Source: Occallatibacter riparius
GTDB taxonomy: Bacteria; Acidobacteriota; Terriglobia; Terriglobales; Acidobacteriaceae
DNA: 64,000 nucleotides
Reading direction: 5' to 3'
NCBI RefSeq assembly: GCF_025264625.1
Contig: NZ_CP093313.1
Location: 1,178,001-1,242,000, forward strand
Shown: piece by piece, positions 45,165-52,540 of the stretch
Layout of the letters: every line of letters starts with the position of its first letter
Position numbering within the stretch: position 1 is the first letter of the stretch
Notes under the pieces: model-generated
Database searches by the model: none
Seen by the model: only the letters and a program-made list of their open reading frames with translations
What the model was told of the DNA's origin: nothing
Position numbers and translations under genes: made by a program

Positions 45165-46253
45165 ATGTTCACCTTCGAAGCGCTAGATGCCAAGTTTGGC
45201 GACTGCCTGCTCCTACATTTCGGACAACCGGAGCAACCACGACTCATCGTAGTGGACGGTGGTCCCAAAGGTGTATTCGAGGAATCACTTGAGCCACGCC
45301 TTCAACAGTTGAGACAGGAGCGCGGGCTAGAGGACGATGACGTCTTCGTGACTGACCTCCTGATGGTCAGCCATATCGATGATGATCATATCCATGGCGT
45401 TCTGGACTGGTTAACCTATTTCGTTACTTCTGGCCAGGAGTGGCAAATCGTCGAATGCTGGTTTAATTCCTTCCCGGACGTGCTCGAGAATACACGCAAA
45501 CTGAAAATTGCGACGCTCAATGGCCAAGGAAAGTTGTTGTACCCGAATCCGTCGAGGGACGCTCGCGGCATTGTCGCAAGTGTCGCACAGGGCCGAGAGC
45601 TCCGAGATACATTGACGCCCCTCGGCACTCGGATTAACGGGGGTAAAGGTGTCGTTTTCGTTCCTGATAACGTTCCGACATTTTCCAAAGCGGGCCTCAC
45701 TTTGACGCTGCTCGCGCCCAATCAGAAGGCCGTTCAGCGGCTCGAACACAAATGGGAAGTGACTCCCATAAAAACGGCTGCTTTGGACAGTGCGGTCGAG
45801 AATCTCTCCTCCCTTGTCGTTCTGGCCGAGTCCGACGGCTGTGCCGTGCTCTTGACCGGCGATGCACGAGGCGAATACATAGTGGACGGACTCGAAAGCG
45901 CCGGCTATCTGAGAGATGGGCGGTGTCGTGTCGACGTGTTGAAGCTACCCCACCATGGAAGCTCCCGCAACTGCACCAAAGATCTTTTCAACGCCGTTGA
46001 AGCGCAACATTACGTGATCTCTGCCAATGGTAAATACAATAACCCGGATACCGAGACGCTTTGCCTGATTGCGGAAACTCGAGGCGAAAACAGCGATTTC
46101 TTAGTGCACCTGACGAATGCGCCGGACAAGTATGATTCATCTCCTGAAGGTAAGAAGCTTTTTGAAAACGTCGGTCGTGCCGTGAAGCAATACCCTTGGC
46201 TTAAGAGCCATATGCGCTATGGAGCCCCCATCCGTCTTACGCTCGCAAAGTAG
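45165..46253 (+). CDS. MBL-fold hydrolase 3 (variant HxDxDH motif)
   Basis: 362 residues from MFTFEAL, 10 bp after the subtilase stop and with a GAGG ribosome binding site. The metal motif VSHIDDDHIHGVL has aspartate in place of the second histidine, as in MBL 1. Later motifs LLTGDARGEY and LPHHGSSRN are intact and typical of ComEC-like MBL proteins. Close spacing puts it in one operon with the patatin and subtilase genes. It is distinct from MBL 1 in length and C-terminus, so this is not a simple duplication. Confidence 0.87.
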   Translation: MFTFEALDAKFGDCLLLHFGQPEQPRLIVVDGGPKGVFEESLEPRLQQLRQERGLEDDDVFVTDLLMVSHIDDDHIHGVLDWLTYFVTSGQEWQIVECWFNSFPDVLENTRKLKIATLNGQGKLLYPNPSRDARGIVASVAQGRELRDTLTPLGTRINGGKGVVFVPDNVPTFSKAGLTLTLLAPNQKAVQRLEHKWEVTPIKTAALDSAVENLSSLVVLAESDGCAVLLTGDARGEYIVDGLESAGYLRDGRCRVDVLKLPHHGSSRNCTKDLFNAVEAQHYVISANGKYNNPDTETLCLIAETRGENSDFLVHLTNAPDKYDSSPEGKKLFENVGRAVKQYPWLKSHMRYGAPIRLTLAK

Positions 46254-46363
46254 GTGATGTTAAATCCGAGTGGAGTATAGGGGTTAGCTGCACGTCTATG
46301 CACTCCGAGAACACGAATGATCGAAACTGGCGAGTTCACGGCGGCTGCGGTAAGCTGCGTTTC

Positions 46364-47650
46364 TTAACTGGTTCTAGCACCTAAGGGGACATATCGTTCT
46401 CCCGGAGTCTTCCAGGAAAGGAACAATTCCAGCGGATTCTGCGCGCCCACGAATTCTCGCGCCAAGCGGAGGCGCTCTTGTACCGCTTCTAACTGTGTTC
46501 CGGAGAGCATGGTAGCTCGTTCTTCGACCCCTTTGAGGAATTGCTCGATCGCGACGGCAGCTGCCCAGGCCTGGATGACGTGGTTCAGCTGCTCACTGCT
46601 GTCCTTGACGGACTTCGCAATTTGACGTTGATCCTCTTCACGCCGCCACCTCTCTTGTTGCGCTTTCCACTCCTGCTCTCTCAAGTCCGCCTGATGTTCT
46701 GCCTCTTGGATGGCCTTGAGCATCAATTGCGAGGAACTTTTCATCGATCTTACGATTTTGGTGATGTCCTCGGTTAGTGTGCGTGCTGCGGTTTCTTGAA
46801 ACATCAGTGACCACGAGACATCAGGATGTGGCGAGTAGACGACCAGCCGGAGGCGTCCAGAAGGAACCTCTTTTGTCGTCGTCCAGGTATGGTCGGCAGC
46901 TGTTCGGGAATTCCTTGGCGGCCTGTATTCCGATTCACGGATGTACTTTCCATCTACATACCGCATCAACACGGCTTCAGTCATTTCAACCACCGTCAGT
47001 CCGAACGCAAGACTCCCGACGTAGACCACCGTAAGACTGGACGGCCGCCACAGATGCCTGCCGTTATAGGCGTAGTTCTGATTTTTGACCTTTGGGATGT
47101 CCTCGCGTTCATCTATGTGGGGACGGTGACACAGTCTACTCGATGGCACAAAGCGCACGCGGTGACCAGCAGATCCCAAGGCATTGAACAAATCATTGGC
47201 AAATGCGAGCGCTCTTTTGAGGCCAGCAGCCGATGCGATCACGTCGACCAGCTGCCGCTTGAAAGGACGAAGGAGATGGCCTCCTTCGATCTTGTGGCCC
47301 TTTTCGTAGTGCTGCTTCGCGCCTTGGAGGAGACTGTGAGTTCCGGTCGCTATCCGATGGGAGCGTGGCACCGGCGGTGCAGATGCCGTGAGTGCAGGGT
47401 GGACTCGGGTCCGCAGCGGATCTCCCTCCTGGAACCAAAATGTTTGATCGCCGGGTACGGCTTCAGGCAGTTTCGGGCGCACGGGAGCCTTTCCCACTTC
47501 CAGTTTGGCCCAGTATCCCCGCTCCGGGCGGGGAACATTGAGCACCGTACAAATGCGGGCCATGTAGCTGCCCGAGACCGAAAACTTCTCGGCCACTTTC
47601 GTCATAGGCATAGACCAAACATGCTCATACAGTTCGTCTCTCCCAATCAC
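46364..47650 (-). CDS. HTH and coiled-coil hypothetical protein
   Basis: 428 residues. The N-terminal segment (ELYEHVWSMPMTKVAEKFSVSGSYMARICTVLNVPRPERGYW) is a homeodomain-like HTH found at the start of many uncharacterised proteins. The middle part is beta-rich (RLRLVVYSPHPDVSWSLMF), and residues about 300-380 are a long charged coiled coil (HQADLREQEWKAQQERWRREEDQ). No catalytic motif is seen. It lies on the opposite strand, converging with the third MBL gene. Role unknown; DNA binding is likely from the HTH. Confidence 0.7.
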   Translation of the reverse strand: MIGRDELYEHVWSMPMTKVAEKFSVSGSYMARICTVLNVPRPERGYWAKLEVGKAPVRPKLPEAVPGDQTFWFQEGDPLRTRVHPALTASAPPVPRSHRIATGTHSLLQGAKQHYEKGHKIEGGHLLRPFKRQLVDVIASAAGLKRALAFANDLFNALGSAGHRVRFVPSSRLCHRPHIDEREDIPKVKNQNYAYNGRHLWRPSSLTVVYVGSLAFGLTVVEMTEAVLMRYVDGKYIRESEYRPPRNSRTAADHTWTTTKEVPSGRLRLVVYSPHPDVSWSLMFQETAARTLTEDITKIVRSMKSSSQLMLKAIQEAEHQADLREQEWKAQQERWRREEDQRQIAKSVKDSSEQLNHVIQAWAAAVAIEQFLKGVEERATMLSGTQLEAVQERLRLAREFVGAQNPLELFLSWKTPGERYVPLGARTS

Positions 47651-47912
47651 TTGCCGCTCGGTCCTTTCTCATTTGGCTGTTCATGCTCACGATAATACGG
47701 GCGCACTACGGAAGGCCTTATCGCAGTAGTGAGGACGGCAGCGCATTTTCGACAGATTCCTCGGATGATCGAATCGATGTACACCTTCATTTACTGCTTG
47801 TGAGCACGGTGTCGTGGTGGACTGCTTCGTTCGCTGGACTGCCTGTCCGAACGCTTGCTATAGCCCTGGAGTATGGAGATAGGCTATGTTCTCCCCTAGG
47901 AGCGACAACGAT

Positions 47913-48172
47913 ATGAGGGAGACGAAGTACGCAGTTGAACTGTGCGAGCCCGCAGTACGGCGATTTCCAACCGGTGATGAAGTCCGGATTGAAAGACTGC
48001 ATATCAGGGAATCGCGGGAAGAAGAAATCCGTTTCTCTTGGTGGAAAGACGGAAAGATGATCCCGCGCCCGCTCGACCTGTCTGAGGAAGATCTGGTCGT
48101 ACTGCTCAAAGATGCGCTCTCGAACGATGTATTCACTCCATCTTCAGAGAAACGCTCCGCACGATGCTCTGA
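47913..48172 (+). pseudogene. Small hypothetical protein with a C-terminal frameshift
   Basis: From an ATG with GGAG upstream, the frame encodes MRETKYAVELCEPAVRRF, then IRFSWWKDGKMIPRPLDLSEEDLVVLLKDALSNDVFTP, a small soluble protein type I have seen as a stand-alone accessory protein. After FTP the natural continuation F-R-E-T-L-R-T-M-L and stop lies one base back, ending at 48172. The annotated frame instead runs on into arginine-rich non-coding sequence up to 48377. The frameshift removes the last helix, so this copy may be recently damaged. Function unknown. Confidence 0.6.
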
Positions 48173-48211
48173 AAGTGAGAAGTACGCGCCATTTGTCCTT
48201 CGTATTCAATG

Positions 48212-48353
48212 GAGTAAGCAAAATTGGCGCACGGCGTTCTGGGGCATCAGCGTTGGGCCCCGTCCGAGTAGGCGAAATTGGCGCACGATTAGGGCCCTTT
48301 CGACGTCAGAAGTCGTTTGTTTCCGACGCCGGAGTAGGGAGAATTATTGTTCG
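48212..48353. repeat. Degenerate direct repeats containing AAATTGGCGCACG
   Basis: Three copies of a 22-bp unit begin at 48212, 48266 and 48332 (spacings 54 and 66). The first two share GAGTA, then a purine-rich AAATTGGCGCACG; the third is weaker (GAGTAGGGAGAATTATTG). Their reverse complement loosely resembles the 48501-48592 repeats (pattern CCxAxTxxGCxTA), as expected if both sets were ends of one lost insertion element of IS21-like design, but no transposase lies between them. Confidence 0.5.
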
Positions 48354-48500
48354 GTTCCAGCGGAGGTTCTCGCATGAGCCTGTGCGTTTTGATTTCCACA
48401 CTGTGACGCTTCGACTACAGGCTATCAATTATGGGTTGCCCATACAGCCATATAGAGAGCAGCGCATCCATCGCAGAATCAATAAGATAGCGGCACGCGC

Positions 48501-48592
48501 TAGACCGTTTATGCGCAAGTGTTGACCGAATATGCGTAGGGAACCAGTGTTTGTAGACCGGATATGCGTTGACTAGGTAGACCGAATATGCG
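48501..48592. repeat. Four iteron-like direct repeats TAGACCGAATATGCG
   Basis: Copies start at 48501 (TAGACCGTTTATGCG), 48522 (TTGACCGAATATGCG), 48554 (TAGACCGGATATGCG) and 48578 (TAGACCGAATATGCG), all in the same orientation. Spacings of 21, 32 and 24 bp are near two or three helical turns, so a protein could bind on one face. They lie 230-320 bp upstream of the DUF262 gene. Operator, replication iterons or insertion-element end are the options. Confidence 0.75.
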
Positions 48593-48824
48593 TGAAAAAC
48601 TCCACTGCTGCACATCGGCCTGTGGAATCGTCTCGATGAGACCCATTTGCTGGCACGGAGGCAGTTTCAAGGAAGGCAGACCTCCTCTGACAGACCGACG
48701 AAAGATTACCGGTTCGAACCTGAATTGTGGTCTGCCGAAATACCCTGGTAGGTGAAATGGTTCTTCAGAGGCAAGGCGGGCATGACATCATTAATGGTTA
48801 CAGGAATTCTTAACAGCCAAACTG

Positions 48825-50051
48825 ATGACGACCTATTCCATCAATGGATTGTACGAAGGGGAGCAGCTGACACTGGACTTCGGCTCCGGAAGTCCGGTCA
48901 TTCCTCATGACCGCGGCTCCATCAATGCCAAATACGTTAAGGGCGAGGTGCGAATCGTCACCGAGCAGGCGCGATACCCCCTGCCCACGATCGTCGGCAT
49001 GTACGAGGACACCAAGAAATACGTCCTCAACCCGGATTTCCAACGGCGTCACCGCTGGAATCGGGATAAGCAGAGCCGCCTGATCGAGTCCTTCATCATG
49101 AACGTACCGATCCCGCCGGTGTTCCTTTACGAGGTCGAATACTCAAAATACGAGGTGATGGACGGTCTCCAGCGCATGACGGCCATCTACGACTTCTATA
49201 AGGACAAGTTTCCGCTGACTGGACTCGAAGAATGGCGGGAGCTGAACGGTCTGCGCTACTCGCAGTTGCCGGACCAGGTGCAGAAGGGCATCGACCGGCG
49301 TTACCTGTCTTCCATCATCCTGCTCCAGGAAACGGCGAAGACGGCGCACGAAGCACAACGCCTGAAGCAGCTCGTCTTCGAGCGCATCAACAGCGGAGGC
49401 GTGCAGCTCGAGCCGCAGGAATCGCGCAATGCCATATATGACGGACCGCTGAACCGGCTTTGCATTGAACTCGCGCGAAACCCCTATCTATGCCGCATGT
49501 GGGATATTCCGGAGCCGACCGCTACCGAACTCGAAACCGGGGTGTTCGCCGATGATCTTGTGTCAAATGAGACCTTCCGGCGGATGGAGGATGTCGAACT
49601 GGTATTGCGGTTCTTCGCGTACCGGCAGCGGCTCCTGCACGACCAAACGGCGCTTAACGTCTATCTAGATGAGTTCCTGCGGCAGGGAAATGGGTTTTCG
49701 AGCGAGCTCCTCACCAAATACAAGGACTTATTCCAGCAGACGGTGAAACTCGTCTTCGAGGTCCTAGGGGAGGATGCGTTCCATCTCTACCGGCAACGAA
49801 AGAGCGGCTGGAACTGGTTTGACCGTCCGACGAAGGTTGTCTATGAGCCGCTTATGTATGCCTTCAGCCAACGCCTGGACCGTGCGGAGGAGCTGGTGCT
49901 CAAGGGACAGTATGTCCGTGAGGCCCTGCAGGAGTTCTATCAGAGCAACTACGCCATATTTGAGGGCAGGAAGGTCAATCGTGCCGACATGAACGCGAGG
50001 AACGACGCGTTAATCGGGTTGCTCGATTCGATTCTTGCTGCAATCGTCTAG
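48825..50051 (+). CDS. DUF262-family protein (ParB/GmrSD-like N-terminal domain)
   Basis: 408 residues. The motif FQRRHRWNRDKQSRLIESFIMNVPIPPVFLYE followed by VMDGLQRMTAIYDFY is the DUF262 signature (D-G-x-Q-R), a fold related to ParB/Srx that binds and hydrolyses nucleotides and occurs in defence nucleases such as GmrSD. No DUF1524 HNH domain follows, so this protein is only the DUF262 module. The HEPN gene starts 2 bp after the stop, so both are made together. It is probably the regulatory or NTP-using subunit for the HEPN RNase. Confidence 0.82.
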   Translation: MTTYSINGLYEGEQLTLDFGSGSPVIPHDRGSINAKYVKGEVRIVTEQARYPLPTIVGMYEDTKKYVLNPDFQRRHRWNRDKQSRLIESFIMNVPIPPVFLYEVEYSKYEVMDGLQRMTAIYDFYKDKFPLTGLEEWRELNGLRYSQLPDQVQKGIDRRYLSSIILLQETAKTAHEAQRLKQLVFERINSGGVQLEPQESRNAIYDGPLNRLCIELARNPYLCRMWDIPEPTATELETGVFADDLVSNETFRRMEDVELVLRFFAYRQRLLHDQTALNVYLDEFLRQGNGFSSELLTKYKDLFQQTVKLVFEVLGEDAFHLYRQRKSGWNWFDRPTKVVYEPLMYAFSQRLDRAEELVLKGQYVREALQEFYQSNYAIFEGRKVNRADMNARNDALIGLLDSILAAIV

Positions 50052-50053
50052 CC

Positions 50054-51121
50054 ATGTGGTCCTGCAATGGCACGCTCAGGGACGGCCTCGCACTACTGCG
50101 GCATTATCTCGATGGCCTCGATCAGCAGGACAAGCTGCTCGACCTTCAGTCGGAGTCTTGCGGCGATGCAGGTCCCGTACTAAAGACCATCCAGGAGCAT
50201 TTCCGAGCGAGGAATAACAAGGCTCGCTACGAATACAACACCGTTATCGTTTCGCTGTACGGCTACCTTGAGAGATTTATCGAGGAGCTGATCGGGGAAT
50301 ATCTTCGGGGTGTCTCCAGTAATGTTGCGACCTTTGCGGAGCTCCCGCCGATCGTGCAGACCAATCACCTGCCGTTATCGCTGGAGCTTGCCCGGAAAGT
50401 TGACTACCAGCGCTACGCCGGGATGGTACGGGTCGAGGACGTGGTGGCGCGGCTCCATATGTGTTTCAGTTCGCCGGATAAATACCAACTAAATGTCGAG
50501 GCGTTCTCGCAACACACCGCTAATTTTCGCCACGGCATCGTGACAGCGACATTCGCGCAAAGTGGCGTCAGCGAACTCGGACCGGCACTTCGAAGGGCTG
50601 ATGCCTTCAAGAATTTCCTTGCCACTGAAAATCCGGAGCGAGATCTCGATACCTACCTTGCGGGTAACGACGAGATTGTGTTTGCGCGGCTCGATGACCT
50701 AGCGAACCGGAGGAACGACGTCGCGCATGGCACCCCCACGGACGATTACCTGTCGCACGACCTGCTTCGGGAATTAATCGACTTTGTCGACGCCTATACA
50801 ACCAGCCTCGGCGAGATTATCTACGAGCGCGCCTTACCCTTCATGGCACGGAGGGCATCGCCACTAGGAGCCGCGATAACCGTAATAGATCATCGGATTG
50901 TCTGCGTGAATCTGCCGGCGGGAAAGGTCTCCGTGGGCGATATCCTCATCGCCAAGACCCAGGACGGCAGTCGCCCATTTAAAGGCGGCCCGATCAAGGA
51001 AATTCAGCGCGATCACGTGCCAACGCATAGCATCGATGGTGGGCCTGGAGTGCAAATTGGGATTCTAGTAGACTTCGGGGCGAAGGACAATCATGAGTTT
51101 TACGTTTTCAATATAGTGTGA
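50054..51121 (+). CDS. HEPN nuclease (MAE_28990-like), partner of DUF262
   Basis: 355 residues, 2 bp after the DUF262 gene. The helical N-terminal region resembles the MAE_28990/MAE_18760-like HEPN group. The RNase motif is R220-N-D-V-A-H225 followed by GTPTDDYLS. The C-terminal 90 residues are a separate beta-rich domain (VSVGDILIAKTQDGS, VQIGILVDFGAK). HEPN proteins paired with DUF262 are probable RNA-cutting abortive-infection modules; the N-terminal family call comes from architecture. Its 3' end is duplicated as a decayed copy at 52395-52570. Confidence 0.8.
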   Translation: MWSCNGTLRDGLALLRHYLDGLDQQDKLLDLQSESCGDAGPVLKTIQEHFRARNNKARYEYNTVIVSLYGYLERFIEELIGEYLRGVSSNVATFAELPPIVQTNHLPLSLELARKVDYQRYAGMVRVEDVVARLHMCFSSPDKYQLNVEAFSQHTANFRHGIVTATFAQSGVSELGPALRRADAFKNFLATENPERDLDTYLAGNDEIVFARLDDLANRRNDVAHGTPTDDYLSHDLLRELIDFVDAYTTSLGEIIYERALPFMARRASPLGAAITVIDHRIVCVNLPAGKVSVGDILIAKTQDGSRPFKGGPIKEIQRDHVPTHSIDGGPGVQIGILVDFGAKDNHEFYVFNIV

Positions 51122-51189
51122 TCATTTCCGACGAGTAACATGCCTCAGGCGTTAGCCCATCGAAAGTGGGACCTGCTGCCGTTTGAAAA

Positions 51190-52170
51190 CTAATCAGCCA
51201 ATCTCACATTCACTTTGAATCGCCCCCTAGGTGCAGTCTTTTCGCTGCTCTTTGCTCTGTTGAATGGATCAGCTAATGTGAAGGGGGGCTCACTCCCGGT
51301 GTCTTCCTTGGTGCGATAGCAGTTGAAGATGCGCGAATTGACTTGCGTGCTGCTTGCTTCGGCTGCAGGTGCACGAACGACTGTTCTGTGCAAACGCCCC
51401 ACGAATGATAGGCCACCCGCTTCCAACCCACTTGCAGTCGTCACAAGGGTAGGTTTCGTGATGAGCTCGGCAACTCGCAATGGGTTTGGAAACACAAGCA
51501 TCGGTCGCACGCGGTCAAGGCCGTCTCCATAGGTGCCTAAGCCGATCTTCTTGGATCGAGTACCGACAATGGAAGAGTAGAATTCGAAGTCTTCATTGAG
51601 AAGATTACCGTCACACAACAACAGATTGATGATCTTGTACTGGTTTTCGCCAATTTGGGATTGGGTAACAAATAAATAAAAACCTCGCACCTGGAATGGG
51701 TGCTCAGTCAAGTCGTACACGGTGATTGTCCCGCAGGGAGGAGTGCTGTTGAAGTCCATTCCACTTCCGCGGGGTGGTTTCCGAATTCTTTTCTTGGTTT
51801 CATGGTCTTCAACCTCAAACTTCTTCACTTCAAGACCAACAATTCGAGACAGATCATTGCACAAAGAAGCCCTAGAAACGCCATCGCACAATGACGGTGC
51901 GAATACCAAAAGGTCTGGCGAGGTAAGCGGCTTCAGTTTACCGTTTTTGTCGACTGACTTCGAGACTTCGACGCATTTCGGTACGCGCTTACGAACCTCC
52001 TCTCTAACGAACTCATCGAACGGGTCGCCCTGCACGTACTTTTTATCGGCGAGTGCATAAGAGACCGCCTTGCCATTCTTATCGAAAAACGTGTCACGAA
52101 GCGCGCGGAAGGTCAGGGCTGTTAGGTCTGTCGATTCATCTATAGCCAGCGTTGCTGCCATGATCGACAA
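51190..52170 (-). CDS. PD-(D/E)XK restriction endonuclease-like protein (R2)
   Basis: 326 residues. The nuclease core reads S-P-D86-L-L-V-F, then G-L-E114-V-K116, the D...ExK signature, followed by RGSGMDFNSTPPCGTI. The C-terminal segment with LLNEDFEFY and LGTYGDG is clearly related to the endonuclease at 54700-55524, so the two are paralogs. It lies head-to-tail downstream of the methyltransferase on the same strand, 371 bp away, separated by the decayed HEPN fragment. Confidence 0.78.
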   Translation of the reverse strand: MSIMAATLAIDESTDLTALTFRALRDTFFDKNGKAVSYALADKKYVQGDPFDEFVREEVRKRVPKCVEVSKSVDKNGKLKPLTSPDLLVFAPSLCDGVSRASLCNDLSRIVGLEVKKFEVEDHETKKRIRKPPRGSGMDFNSTPPCGTITVYDLTEHPFQVRGFYLFVTQSQIGENQYKIINLLLCDGNLLNEDFEFYSSIVGTRSKKIGLGTYGDGLDRVRPMLVFPNPLRVAELITKPTLVTTASGLEAGGLSFVGRLHRTVVRAPAAEASSTQVNSRIFNCYRTKEDTGSEPPFTLADPFNRAKSSEKTAPRGRFKVNVRLAD

Positions 52171-52540
52171 CTACAGGAAATATTGTGATCGCGCCGTCGC
52201 GCTCCTCACGGAGACAAGTGTCTGGAATCACTGCGGGTCGACTCGAAAAGCAGTAACAGTGCGCTGTCAAGGCACTCACGCTGTCTGTTGCCACTGGTGC
52301 TCGAGGCCGAGCCGAACAGGCACGTGAGATCCAATACTGCGTGATCGTCAACCCGACTGTACCGATCGCACAACTGCACAGAGCCTAGATCAAGGAGATG
52401 TGAGACCGATCATGTGCAAACGAATCGAAGGTCGACCGGGCATGCAGGTCGGAATGCTCCTTAACCTCGGGATCGAATGATCGCGAGGTTTACGTCTTCA
52501 ATCTATCGGGATTGCTCTCTCGAGGTTCATGCCTCAGACA
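52171..52540. other. Gap between R2 and methyltransferase with decayed HEPN 3' fragment
   Basis: The segment at about 52395-52570 aligns with the end of the HEPN gene and its downstream sequence (about 50993-51165). Examples are GATCAAGGA, then IEGRPGMQVGMLLNLG against IDGGPGVQIGILVDFG, then EVYVFNL against EFYVFNI, and finally ATGCCTCAG. Frameshifts and stops break it. The first 220 bp show no homology I can see. Confidence 0.7.

Larger units (their letters stand above)
48173..48824. other. Repeat-rich intergenic region upstream of DUF262/HEPN
   Basis: 650 bp without a gene. It holds two sets of short direct repeats listed separately (48212-48353 and 48501-48592) and an 8-bp inverted repeat, GGCAGACC at 48675-48682 with GGTCTGCC at 48729-48736, enclosing ACCGGTTCGAACC. 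The second set and the inverted repeat lie in the promoter region of the gene at 48825. Confidence 0.55.

Noticed and set aside
48212..48592. CRISPR array
   Set aside because: Repeats are short, uneven in spacing and degenerate, there are no spacers of constant length, and no cas genes are present in the window.
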